In this document: piece after piece, positions 47,635-57,399 of the stretch | Layout: each line of letters starts with the position of its first letter | Numbering within the stretch: the first letter of the stretch is position 1 | Source of the DNA: Bromus sterilis | Taxonomy: Eukaryota > Streptophyta > Magnoliopsida > Poales > Poaceae | DNA: 64,000 nt | Direction: 5' to 3' | Assembly (NCBI GenBank): GCA_950022295.1 | Contig: OX465599.1 | Coordinates: 282,865,501-282,929,500, forward strand | Translations under genes and position numbers: made by a program | The notes under the pieces: generated by a model | What the model saw: the letters and a program-made list of their open reading frames with translations, nothing else | What the model was told of the DNA's origin: nothing | Database searches by the model: none

Positions 47635-49053
47635 TGAAAGTGCAATATGTCGACCAGAGGGGGGGTGAATGGGAGATTTTTAAAAATCACGAGGAATTTC
47701 TAGTTCCCCAGGACTGAGGCAATGCGAAATTGAGGAAGTTGAAACCTGAGGAAGAACAAACGGAGTACAATAGCAATGACGTGAATGTAAAAACAACCTA
47801 TTGCACAGCTAAGGTAAGATTGAGGCACAAACTGAGGTAACAGTGCAGAGTGAACTCAGAAAGTAAAGCACCAGGATAAGTCATCAGTGCATAAACAGAA
47901 TAACTGAGGTTGAAGAAATAGCACCGGGAGACTAAAGACGAAGACTTGATGAACCAGTTCAAGTTGCTGTGACAACTCTACGTCTGGTTGGAGAGGCTGA
48001 GATTGAACTCAGAAGACATAGTCTTCACCTTATTCTCCTTGAACTAGAGTCCTCAAACTCCGTCCAATAACTCAGGTGAGTCTTCAAGGTAGACTCCCGA
48101 AACCTTCACAGACTCAGTCACTCCGGGAAGTCACAATTGCATCTTGACTTCCTCAGACTGAAGACTTCTACACCGGATGGAAGATCACAGTCTTCAAGAG
48201 TAAAAAGCTTCGGATCACTCGAACCGACTTCCTCAGAAATGCTCAACTACTCAGGCTGGTGGTTTTCCTCACTTAGGTTCTTCAATGTCCTCAGAGGTGG
48301 GTTGCTCTCAAATGACAAGTGTCAGTTTTTCTCTCGGATCAGCCAACCCACAAATGGGGCTGGGGGTGGCTATTTATAGCCGCGGAGCAACCCGAGGTGA
48401 AAGTACATAAATGCCCATACACGCAATTACTCTCGTGCCCTCGGATATGACCGTTGCTAGACATGTTCTATCCTCTCACCACGCAACACGTGGCACGGTC
48501 AAACTATTCTCTCTCTTCACATTGTTCAGAAGAATCGCACTGGCGATCTTCCGACTCCTCAACTGAAGTTAGTTACCTCAGTGTCCTGAAGAACAACGTC
48601 TCAGACACCCGAGGACTGAACTTATACTGCAGGAGATTTCCTCAGGGTTTTCTTCAGGATTTCTAATTGAGCACTTCCTCAGAAATACAGAACTCATTTT
48701 CCTCAACCCCTCCAAAAGTGTAGTGTTTTCCTACGACTCAAGAAGTATAAAAAGTCTTGGCGAAGACTACTCTTCAACTTCGTCTTCAGCGCGAACGTCC
48801 TCAGGATCGTCCTCAGCTTCAGCTTCAACCGAATGCTTCAGGATCCTGATTCCTCAGGATTTTGCACAACTTCATTCTTCAAGAATCACACCGACTTCTC
48901 CAATGTTCCTCAACATTTTGGGGGGTCAACAACGGTGGTTAACCTCATCCTCAGGGACTGTCTTCCTGTGTATACTCACAAACACATCAGTCCCTCAACC
49001 ATTTTGTCATCAAATACTCCAAAACCTCAAAGGGGGCACTAGATGAACTTACA
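47635..49053 (-). repeat. 3' LTR of element I (1419 bp)
   Basis: TGAAAGTGCAATATG...GAACTTACA on the + strand. Minus-strand TATA CTATAAATAG at 48370-48379. Very dense in CCTCAG and CTTCAG words (for example 48780-48890). Confidence 0.93.
48370..48379 (-). promoter_or_regulatory. TATA box of element I LTR, 3' copy
   Basis: CTATAAATAG on the minus strand within GGCTATAAATAGCC; the copy in the 5' LTR is 60603-60612, which should drive the genomic RNA. Confidence 0.65.
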
Positions 49054-49541
49054 ATCTCCCCCTTTTTGGTGATTTGATGACAATCAGGTTAAAGCTTCAA
49101 CGGGATAAAATAAGTATTTTGGAGAAAAGACTAAACGAAAACAGTTCATTGTTTTCGGATATAGAGATGCTCCCCCTGAGGATATGCATGTTTTGAAGAC
49201 TTGATTATAAATTTTTTGAAAAACATGAGGAGCTCCCCCTATATCCCGGTTTGTTTGAAACAGTGCATTATATGAAGTAATTTGAGGAATAGCACTGAGT
49301 AATGTGGTTACTGAGGAATAACACGAGTAATAGATAAACTTGAAGAATAGCATGAGGTAACTTAAGAGTATCAGAAACCACACAAAATATCAGTGTACAA
49401 CTCATTACAAAAATGATCAGAAGAACGAGAGTTGTAACTGAGGAACACATAATAACCCGCTTGAAGACAACTAAATTTCTCCCCCTTTGTCATTAAATGA
49501 ACAAAAAGGAGAGACTACTGCTAACGTACCAAAGAAGTGCT
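49054..49541 (-). other. PPT and 3' noncoding interior of element I
   Basis: Just before the LTR is AAAAAGGGGGAGAT (49054-49068, minus strand). Further GGGGGAG runs occur at about 49171, 49234 and 49479. No gene. Confidence 0.75.
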
Positions 49542-49930
49542 TCAGGGTTGATCATCAGGACGGAGGCACGCCGTGGCAGTGTGAGGACAAGACGCAGTGT
49601 CTTCAACTTCTTCAGGCGAGAATTCTCGTGCTGAAGAAAAGGAGTCCATTGCTAGAGGTGGTGTCTTGCTTTTGGTGAACTGACGTTGAGGCCTAATCTC
49701 AAGAAGTGGAGGCTGTCTGAGGTTAAGCTTGGCAAGGTCTTCAGGAGTGATCACTTCAGTCATCAGAGCATCAAGTCGCTGATATATATGATGAGCATAC
49801 TGATGAACCTTCTTCTGAGTGGTATGCATCTGCACCATATAGCTGAGGATGTCACCAATCTGACGCTTTGTCCAGTCATGATTCCTATCCACTTTCTGAT
49901 GCAGACTGATGAGGAGCTCGCGATCAGTCA

Positions 49931-50797
49931 TCAAGCGAGTTTGAGTTGTTTCCTTAGTCGAGGCATGAGTGCGCTCCTCATGAGTGGTGCGAGACTGAGG
50001 CTGACAAATGTTCCCGCCAAGCGAGTCCTGAGGAAGTACTTCTTCATAGAATGGTGCTTTCCCTTGGCATTCGCATCAAGAGTGTGTTGAAGCACTTCAA
50101 CTGGAGGAACATACGGACGATGATTAGCTTGATCAGGCTTGAAGTTGATGCCAGTCTTGGTGCAGATGAGCCTCGTGATCCATGGAGCATATGGTTTCAG
50201 AATATGAGGATTTTGAGCGGCATCCACAAGCGTCATGAAGAAGAAGTCTGAGACAATAATTGGAGCCGACATGCAGAGGCTGTACAGGATGTTCTTCATG
50301 ATGCCGACGACTTCCTCAGCAGTTGATTCATAGCCTTTGATGGGGCAGAAGGACTTGGCCAATATGCGGTACAATGTGCTTGGCAAATACTGAAGCTCAG
50401 AAACGAGAAACTTGGTTCGGGGCGGAGCTTCAGGGGCTTGCGGCTTCATCAACATATTCATCAGGTCATCCCGAAGAAGTGGAGCACCGTAGGTGCTGGG
50501 GACTGAAGCTTCAGGAGGTGGGAGCTGAAGAATTGCCACGATCTCAGGCACTGAGGCAGTGTAGTGCTGATGTCGAGTCATCCATTCAAGCACCCAAGTG
50601 TTGATATCTTTGGGATCCCCTGAGACATAAAGTGTTGCATAAAATTGAAGCACAAGTTCTTCATTCCAGTGGATGCACTCGGAGCAGAACTGAAGCAGCT
50701 TGGCATGATGCAAATCCTGAAGCACATTGTTGAAGCAAGGGATGGCCTCCATATCCAAATGAGGAATATGTTTATGAGGAAAAACCTTTTGGGCCAT
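49931..50797 (-). CDS. Extra frame of element I, C-terminal helical domain piece (288 codons)
   Basis: Longest intact piece of the folded-looking part. Contains HWNEELVLQFYATLYVSGD, WVLEWMTRHQHYTASVPEI, LPSTLYRILAKSFCPIKGYES, then a hydrophobic helix-rich run (IVGIMKNILYSLCMSAPIIVS) as in the two-part layout of Transposase_32-like proteins. After about residue 260 the frame slips, and the true continuation is 49934-49542, a helical, Gln/His-rich tail. Confidence 0.6.
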   Translation of the reverse strand: MAQKVFPHKHIPHLDMEAIPCFNNVLQDLHHAKLLQFCSECIHWNEELVLQFYATLYVSGDPKDINTWVLEWMTRHQHYTASVPEIVAILQLPPPEASVPSTYGAPLLRDDLMNMLMKPQAPEAPPRTKFLVSELQYLPSTLYRILAKSFCPIKGYESTAEEVVGIMKNILYSLCMSAPIIVSDFFFMTLVDAAQNPHILKPYAPWITRLICTKTGINFKPDQANHRPYVPPVEVLQHTLDANAKGKHHSMKKYFLRTRLAGTFVSLSLAPLMRSALMPRLRKQLKLA

Positions 50798-50844
50798 GTA
50801 GAGGACTGAGGCATAATAGTTTTTCTGGGTAGCCGTCCAGAACC

Positions 50845-51519
50845 TCAGGAGCTTGCTGGGTGGGGGGAGTGGTATGGATTTTGAATCCCAGTCTGAAAGA
50901 AGCTCATGGCGTTGAAGAATGCATCAGTGTTGAAGTTGGGACGAGCATCAGCTTCAAGGTTTCTATAGAATGGCTTCTTCTGCTTCGGACACAGAGAAAT
51001 GGCTAAGGCAGGCTCCTGATGAGCTGGTGATGCTGAGGCAGAGGGTGGCTGAGGTGGAGAAGCATGGTCTTCAGCATGGGACTCGGGCATAGCCTTTGGT
51101 GAAGTGGCAGTTTCTGAGGGAGAGGAGACATGGCGATCCTCAGTGCGATCAGGTGCAGCCTCAGTATCAGCATTTGTGATGTGCTCGGCTTCAGCTTCAG
51201 TTTCAGCGGCGGGGGGAACTGTCTTAGGATCTGCAGTGGTTGTCTCCGCAGCATCAGTATCCGCAGTAGTGGTTGCTGCAGCATCAGTATCAGCATCAGA
51301 ATTTGTGGGAACACTTGTGGCTTCCGGTTCATCAGCATCAGATGCTGAGGACGATGCACCAACTGATTCTTCAGACTGCCGAGAGGTATCAGGAAGCACC
51401 TCGGTCACGGTGGGGGAGTGAGGCTCTGGGGAAAAGATAGTATGAGTGGGAGAGTTTGTCAGCCCATATTCCTCATCATGGACGCGAGGAGTACCATGAT
51501 CCATAATGTCCACGTCCAT
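50845..51519 (-). CDS. Extra frame of element I, low-complexity middle piece (224 codons)
   Basis: Alternating Asp/Ala/Glu/Thr tracts (DADTDAAATTTADTDAAETT) encoded by repeats of GCAGCATCAGTATC-like units on the + strand; likely disordered. It ends with a conserved-looking RNLEADARPNFNTDAFF. Repeat-driven length change is likely. Confidence 0.6.
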   Translation of the reverse strand: MDVDIMDHGTPRVHDEEYGLTNSPTHTIFSPEPHSPTVTEVLPDTSRQSEESVGASSSASDADEPEATSVPTNSDADTDAAATTTADTDAAETTTADPKTVPPAAETEAEAEHITNADTEAAPDRTEDRHVSSPSETATSPKAMPESHAEDHASPPQPPSASASPAHQEPALAISLCPKQKKPFYRNLEADARPNFNTDAFFNAMSFFQTGIQNPYHSPHPASS

Positions 51520-52239
51520 GTCTTCAATCTCAGTAATAATTGGTGGCGGTGGGCACTAAGGAGTTTTAACAATGGGTGTTGCTACAGTGGGTGGAGTGAA
51601 GATGATTAAGCTGCGCTGAGGATTTGGAGGTGGAGTTGAGGCAGCAGTCATGAGGACAGTGGTATCAGCGGCCTTAGATGCCGGAGGAGCTGAGGAAAGT
51701 GGTGTAGCATCAATGGGGTCCTCAACAGTGGGCTTCTTTGCGGCAGGTGGAGTTGTGGGTTGAGCTTCGGGCAGGCGCTTGAGGCCTTTGGCAGAGGCAG
51801 CAGGGGGTACTGAGGAAGCAGGCTGTTGAAGCTTCAGCAACTTTGCCATCTTCTATGACATCCGTTCCTTGGATTTGCCGATATAAGCACGGTTGGCGGC
51901 ACACTCAGTGTTGCGGCGTTGAACTTCACATTGATGCTCGATAAACTCCTGAGGAGTAACGACAGTGATAGGTTTCTTTTTGAAGTCACTGAGGACTTCA
52001 GTTTGGCCTTCAATTGTTTCTGAAGATCACGTTGATGAATCTCATTGATGAGGAACTGTTGAACATAGAACTTGATGTCTTTAGGTATGTCCAAATCATC
52101 AAGAGGAGTGTCAGGCTTGACAGACCAAATGTCAATGTACTCCAAGATCTTCTTGGGATCAAGGAGAAGCGGGATTTCTGAACCCGTTGCTTAAGCTTTG
52201 CGTCTAGCCGCAGCATGCACATATTCAATCTTATCTGCT

Positions 52240-53058
52240 TCAGTGCGCGACGAAGCCGGCCAAATCCTCAAATTCATCTTCATCATCAGAGGTTTGAGGA
52301 GTAGGATGAATGGCGCCACGCATAACAGTTTTCTTTGATGAGGGGCGTGGGCCGCGTTGAAGAACAGTTTTGGTCTTCAGCTGAGACTGAGGCATTGTGG
52401 TTGAGGCCTCAGGAGTATTACCAGATTCATCAGTGTGAATCCTTGAGGAGGGAGCAGCACCATCCGTGCGTTGACATGAGGAACCAACAACTTGAGGCTT
52501 AGCTGAGGACTTCTTGGAGGGCTTGATGCCAGGAGCCTTTTTGCGGTGCTGAGGCGGAGGTTGTGGCCTGGGTTGAGACTGAGCCTGAGGCGGAATTTGT
52601 ATTGAGGCAGTCAAGTCACGGACCAGATTCTTGACTCGGCTGCCACTGCGCTTGAGGTATTGTTGATAGGCCTCAGGAAAATCATCAGGGGTGCGCATTG
52701 TTGTGGGATCAGGAGTGACTCCCGGTGCAGGTGGAGGTCGAGCCTTGATACCCAAAGTCTTCAGCGGCGGATTGACAACAAACATTTCCTCATGCTGAGG
52801 ATTAAGCCATTGGTATGCCACCCAACGCTTGGCCCATTCCCTCGTGATCTTCTGGACCCTTTTCTTACGATCATCAGCAGTTTCAAGTTCGGGAGTCTTC
52901 AGCTTCTCATAGAGCTCAGGAGGCATGTCTTTAGCAGTATCAATGAGCTTACGCCGAGGAACCATTTTCTTCAGTGGTGGAGACTGAGGAATGGTACGTT
53001 CAAGTTGAGCTGCAAATGAAGTGAGACTATGAGAACCATACGATTCCTCAGTAGACAT
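52240..53058 (-). CDS. Extra frame of element I, N-terminal piece (272 codons)
   Basis: Starts MSTEESYGSHSL, with the ATG four bases after a splice-acceptor-like CACAG. Contains KRVQKITREWAKRWVAYQWLNPQ (helical, basic), then Pro/Gln-rich sequence with KKAPGIKPSKKSS, and ends acidic (DDEDEFEDLAGF). The stop at 52240 results from a one-base loss, since the next frame continues sensibly. Confidence 0.65.
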   Translation of the reverse strand: MSTEESYGSHSLTSFAAQLERTIPQSPPLKKMVPRRKLIDTAKDMPPELYEKLKTPELETADDRKKRVQKITREWAKRWVAYQWLNPQHEEMFVVNPPLKTLGIKARPPPAPGVTPDPTTMRTPDDFPEAYQQYLKRSGSRVKNLVRDLTASIQIPPQAQSQPRPQPPPQHRKKAPGIKPSKKSSAKPQVVGSSCQRTDGAAPSSRIHTDESGNTPEASTTMPQSQLKTKTVLQRGPRPSSKKTVMRGAIHPTPQTSDDEDEFEDLAGFVAH

Positions 53059-53062
53059 GTAC

Positions 53063-53179
53063 CTGTGACAGAATTAAGTTGCGAGGGAAGTGGGGTACGG
53101 TTATATGCGTTTATGAGGAATAGGCTAAGGAAAGCAAATGAATGAGGCATAGGTATAGGTCTCAGAAAGCTAGGCATAC
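53063..53179 (-). other. Possible 5' UTR intron before the extra frame of element I
   Basis: Donor G|GTATGC at 53179 and acceptor TGTCACAG| at 53063, length 117, pyrimidine-rich with CTTAAT as a possible branch region. The exon after it begins GTACATG, the start codon of the extra frame. The acceptor alone could also receive a splice from the 5' leader to make a subgenomic RNA. Confidence 0.45.
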
Positions 53180-53331
53180 CAGAACTGAGGCGAATGTTGA
53201 GGAACCACGAGTCAGTTCTTCCCCGGCGACGGCGAACTCTGGCGACGTAAGCACGAGAGCTTGAGGAGCTCAAGGGCGGCGGCGCGAGAGTGAGAGAAGC
53301 GGTGGGGGAAAAATGACCGGGGGGGTAGACG

Positions 53332-53341
53332 GCTATTTATA
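53332..53341 (-). promoter_or_regulatory. Internal TATA box upstream of the extra frame of element I
   Basis: CTATAAATAG on the minus strand, 274 bases before the ATG at 53058. Downstream comes a C/T-rich stretch with CTTCTCTCACTCTC and GC-rich sequence typical of plant 5' UTRs. An ACGT-core site (GCACGTCA) lies about 100 bases upstream. The same decamer is the LTR TATA, but neighbouring bases differ. Confidence 0.5.
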
Positions 53342-53975
53342 GAGGGGTGAAGGCTGAGGGGTTGCGAAATTTGTGGACCAGATTCCCCCTGATTGTTGGG
53401 ATCCTCAGTGGATATCATAATGGTGGATAAGCATGACGTGCGGTAAAATCGCAAAAAATTGAAGACAGTTGTAACTATAAATCCTTGATTTTAGGAACTT
53501 GAAGACAAAGGATGAGGATGAAGACAAATGGTCTCAGGCTGATGATGAAGACTAATGGTCTCAGCCTGAGGAATACATGATTTCCAGATGAACGTATATG
53601 AGATAGACAGATTAGATAAGTGAGCACAAAGGGACAGGTCCGATCATGTTCACCTAGATGAAGAAGCAAAAGCTGAAGAACAATAACTATAGGTGAACAC
53701 TGTTGAGGACAAACACGGTAATCATCAGTAATGAAGACTTCAACTGAGGAAGTTGAGGAACAACAAATCCTGAGGTGTTTGGGCGGTGGCGCTACCCACC
53801 TTATAGGGAATGAGACACTTGATACCATACAATTATCGTATGGATCTTGAGTCAATTCCACATTAATTTCTTCACACTTAGCAAGGTAGTTCCTCATGAT
53901 TTGAGGAGTACGACGCATCGTGTGTTGTACATCAGGATTCTTCAATATTGTTTAAGCGTTAGGATGTGTGTCCAT
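53342..53975 (-). other. Spacer between pol and extra-frame promoter in element I
   Basis: About 630 bases. A 156-codon frame (53945-53475) exists but has no recognisable domain and follows pol directly; I regard it as chance. Possible upstream regulatory DNA of the internal promoter. Confidence 0.5.
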
Positions 53976-56900
53976 TCACTGGACGTTTGAGGAATCTAAG
54001 ATATTTAGATCACACCTCAGAGTGCTAAATCGCTTCTCATCCAAAGGCTTAGTGAATATATCAGCAAGTTGGTCTTCAGTCTTCACGTGGCTGATGACGA
54101 TATCTTCCTTCAATACATGATCCCGAAGAAAGTGATACCGAATCTCAATGTGCTTCGTCCTCGAGTGTTGTACTGGGTTCTGAGAGATCTTGATGGCGCT
54201 CTCATTGTCACATAGTAGTGGTACTTTCTTCAGGTTGATGATGTAGTCCTTCAGAGTTTGCTTCATCCAAAGAAGTTGTGAGCAGCTAGCACCAGCAGCA
54301 ATGTATTCAGCTTCAGCAGTGGAGAGGGAGACGCAGTTCTTCTTCTTCGATGACCAGCACACTAGAGAACGTCCGAGGAAATGACATGTTCCTGAGGTAG
54401 ACTTCCGATCCACTCGATCTCCAGCATAATCTGAGTCTGAGGACCCAACGAGATCCAGCTGTGTGCCTTTTGGATACCATAAGCCTAGCGACGGGGTGTG
54501 AGCCAAATATCGAAGAATTCGTTTCACTGCTTGGTGATGCGATTCCTTAGGTGCCGCTTGGAATCGGGCACACATGCAAACGCTCAACATTATATCAGGC
54601 CTAGACGCACATAAATATAGCAGAGAACCTATCATGGAGTGGTATACCTTCTGATCGTAGTCCTTGCCATTTTCATCAGGACCAAGTTGTCCATTTGTAG
54701 GCATCGGTGTCTTGATACCCTTGCAGTCTTGCATCCCGAATTTCTTCAGGCACTCCTTGAGGTACTTCTCCTGAGAGATGAAGATGTCGTTGCGTTGTTG
54801 ACGAATTTGGAGCCCTAAGAAGAACTTCAGTTCGCCCATCATGGACATCTGATACTGTTCACTCATCAAGAATGCAAATTCTTCACTGTATTTCTTGTTA
54901 GTGCATCCAAATATTATGTCATCAACATAAATTTGACATATGAATAATGCATCATCATATCGTTTTGTGAAAAGAGTTGGATCGAGGGAACCAGATTTGA
55001 AGCCCTTGCTGATGAGGAAGTCCCTTAGTGTGTCATACCAAGCCCGAGGGGCTTGCTTCAGTCCATAGAGGGCTTTCTTCAATCTGTACACCATATCAGG
55101 TTTCTTTGCGTCTTCAAAACCTGGGGGTTGAGAAACATATACTTCTTCCTCGATATTACCATTGAGGAAAGCACTTTTCACATCCATTTGATATAACTTG
55201 ATATTATGATGGTTAGCGAATGCAAGCATAATACGAATGGACTCAAGTCTAGTAACAGGAGCGAAGGTTTCACCGAAGTCGATCCCCTCGACTTGTGTAT
55301 ATCCTTGAGCTATGAGACGAGCTTTGTTTCTAATGACTTGTCCATCTTCATCGAGTTTGTTGCGGTAGATCCACTTCGTGACGATGACATTGTGAACTCG
55401 AGGATCAGGACGTTTGACTAATTCCCAAACATCATTCAGTTTGAACTGAAGAAGTTCGTCTTGCATTGCCTGAATCCATTCCGCTTCTTGGAATGCCTCG
55501 GTCACTTTGGTGGGCTCTGAAATTGATACAAGCGAGAAATGCCCACAAAAGTTAGCTATATGATTAGCTCTTGCACGAGTAAGAGGACCTGGTAGGTTGA
55601 TGTCAGCGAGGATTCTGTCCACTTGAACTTCATTCGCCACGCGAGGAAGTCGAGGAGGATGATCTTGAGGTGCATCTTCGTCACTTCTATCCGCTTCATT
55701 TGCATCTGCTTCAGGTGCTTCAGGAGCTTTACGAGTACCAGGAGCCTCAGGATCAGGATCGTCATCAGGATTATTTGCATCAGGATTTGGATGTTCTTCA
55801 GGAGCAGAAGGTATGTGTGTTTCTTTAGGATGATCCACAGGAATGATATCACCAGCACCCATCTTCTTGATCTGTTCTTCAGGTGGTGCTTCATCTAAAT
55901 CATGTGGCAGGTGCTCTCTTTGGGAGCCGTCAGATTCATCAAATCGCACGTCTACAGTTTCAACAATTTTATAATGACTAATATTGAAGACTCTGTAGGT
56001 GTGCGAGTTGATACCATAAACAAGCATGAAACCCTCACATGCTTTGGGTGCAAATTTGGACTGGTGATGAGGATCACGAATCCAGCAAGGTGCACCGAAT
56101 ACTTTGAAGTAACTTACATTGGGTTTCTTACCGACCATTAACTCGTATGATGTTTTATTGAAGAACTTGTGAAGATACACTCGATTGACGATGTGGCATG
56201 CAGTGTTGATTGCTTCAGCCCACCACTTGAGTGGAGTATTGTACTCAGCCAGCATCGTGCGAGCCATCTCGATGAGGGTTCGGTTCTTCCTCTCAACAAC
56301 TCCATTTTGCTGAGGAGTGTAAGGCGCAGAGAATTCATGAGTGATTCCCAAGTCATCGAGGAATTCTTCCACACCGAAGTTCTTGAACTCAGTGCCGTTG
56401 TCGCTTTGAATGTGCTTGATCTTCAGGTTGTACTTCTTCATGACTCGTTGGGCGAAGCGCTTGAGGATTGTTGGGGTTTCTGACTTATAAAGAAGAAAAT
56501 GCACCCAAGTGTATCGTGAGAAGTCATCAACAATAACAAGACCATACATATTACCTCCAAAGCTTGAATACTTTGGAGGACCGAATAGATCCATGTGAAG
56601 CAATTCCAGAGGTCTTGTAGTAGTCATGATGGTCTTCGCTGGATGCTTGGCCTTGGTCATCTTTCCAGCCTCGCACGCACCACACAGTCGGTCCTTTGAG
56701 AATCTGATTTCCTCAATCCCGAGGACATGTTTCTTCAACACCAGTTTCTGGAGATTCCTCATTCCGGCGTGGCCGAGTCTTCGATGCCATAGCCAGCATT
56801 CTGAAGCTCGAGCCATGAGGCATGTAGAAACCTGAGGACCTTCAGAGAAATCTACAATATATAGATCACCTTTCCTAACTCCACTGAAGACAATGGAGTT

Positions 56901-57305
56901 ATCGCTAACCATATAGACAATACAACCATATTTTCCGAAGACAACAACGAGATCAAGATCACATAGCATAGAGACAGACATCAAGTTGTATCCAAGAGAT
57001 TCAACAAGCATGACTTTGTCAATGTGTTGGTCTCGAGAGATGGCCACTCTGCCGAGACCCAATACCTTACTTTTACCTTTATCGGCGAAGGTGATAGTTT
57101 TCTTTGAAGACGGACTCAGAGATGATTCCATAAGAAGGCTTCTGTCACCCGTCATGTGATTTGTGCATCCACTGTCCATCGCCCATTCAGTCTTTCCCTG
57201 CAAAGGAATTAGTATCTCATACAGCAAGTTATGAGCCAGTCTCAGTTTGAGGATTTTATGGTTCCTCAGGATGTTCCTCAGGATTGATTCAATGAAACCA
57301 AACAA
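53976..57305 (-). CDS. Element I Copia pol: protease, integrase, reverse transcriptase, RNase H (intact frame)
   Basis: Uninterrupted 1109 codons. Order: protease AMDSGCTNHMTG (about residue 42); integrase zinc finger (WHRRLGH...CGACEAGK, about 170-215); integrase core with VDDFSRYTW, SDNGTEF and PYTPQQNGVVERKN (catalytic D, D, E), LKWWAEAINTACHIVNR; an acidic/Pro-rich linker; RT with YQMDVKSAFLNG, KALYGLKQAPRAWY and QIYVDDIIFG (YVDD); RNase H with SDSDYAGD, LSTAEAEYIAA, ADIFTKPL. Protease-IN-RT-RH is the Copia order. All catalytic residues that can be judged are present. The native start is probably upstream by readthrough or shift from gag, since the frame opens before the protease at a non-conserved Met. 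Confidence 0.95.
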   Translation of the reverse strand: MFGFIESILRNILRNHKILKLRLAHNLLYEILIPLQGKTEWAMDSGCTNHMTGDRSLLMESSLSPSSKKTITFADKGKSKVLGLGRVAISRDQHIDKVMLVESLGYNLMSVSMLCDLDLVVVFGKYGCIVYMVSDNSIVFSGVRKGDLYIVDFSEGPQVSTCLMARASECWLWHRRLGHAGMRNLQKLVLKKHVLGIEEIRFSKDRLCGACEAGKMTKAKHPAKTIMTTTRPLELLHMDLFGPPKYSSFGGNMYGLVIVDDFSRYTWVHFLLYKSETPTILKRFAQRVMKKYNLKIKHIQSDNGTEFKNFGVEEFLDDLGITHEFSAPYTPQQNGVVERKNRTLIEMARTMLAEYNTPLKWWAEAINTACHIVNRVYLHKFFNKTSYELMVGKKPNVSYFKVFGAPCWIRDPHHQSKFAPKACEGFMLVYGINSHTYRVFNISHYKIVETVDVRFDESDGSQREHLPHDLDEAPPEEQIKKMGAGDIIPVDHPKETHIPSAPEEHPNPDANNPDDDPDPEAPGTRKAPEAPEADANEADRSDEDAPQDHPPRLPRVANEVQVDRILADINLPGPLTRARANHIANFCGHFSLVSISEPTKVTEAFQEAEWIQAMQDELLQFKLNDVWELVKRPDPRVHNVIVTKWIYRNKLDEDGQVIRNKARLIAQGYTQVEGIDFGETFAPVTRLESIRIMLAFANHHNIKLYQMDVKSAFLNGNIEEEVYVSQPPGFEDAKKPDMVYRLKKALYGLKQAPRAWYDTLRDFLISKGFKSGSLDPTLFTKRYDDALFICQIYVDDIIFGCTNKKYSEEFAFLMSEQYQMSMMGELKFFLGLQIRQQRNDIFISQEKYLKECLKKFGMQDCKGIKTPMPTNGQLGPDENGKDYDQKVYHSMIGSLLYLCASRPDIMLSVCMCARFQAAPKESHHQAVKRILRYLAHTPSLGLWYPKGTQLDLVGSSDSDYAGDRVDRKSTSGTCHFLGRSLVCWSSKKKNCVSLSTAEAEYIAAGASCSQLLWMKQTLKDYIINLKKVPLLCDNESAIKISQNPVQHSRTKHIEIRYHFLRDHVLKEDIVISHVKTEDQLADIFTKPLDEKRFSTLRCDLNILDSSNVQ

Positions 57306-57399
57306 TATAAAGATCCTTCAACTGACTCAATTGATGTTGTCCTGGGCATATGATCTGCAAAAGTTATGATTGCCTCAGGACATGTCCCTGCACAGATGA

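Larger units (their letters stand above)
49542..53058 (-). pseudogene. Extra 3' frame of element I (about 1170 codons), broken by frameshifts and stops
   Basis: Frame downstream of pol, same strand. Start ATG at 53058. Pieces 53058-52240, 51849-51556 and 51519-50845 share one reading frame; 52145-51834, 50797-49931 and 49934-49542 lie in others, so about four frameshifts and a few stops interrupt it. N-terminal 272 residues: basic, Pro-rich. Middle: low complexity, Ala/Thr/Glu/Asp-rich. C-terminal about 400 residues: folded-looking helical domain with WNEELVLQFYATLYV and INTWVLEW, similar in style to the putative plant transposon protein domain (Transposase_32) often seen in grass retroelements; that match is from memory. 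No signal peptide or membrane segment, so calling it env would not be supported. Confidence 0.75.

Noticed and set aside
53475..53945. 156-codon frame after Copia pol
   Set aside because: No recognisable motif, odd hydrophobic repeats, and it sits between pol and the internal promoter; probably chance.
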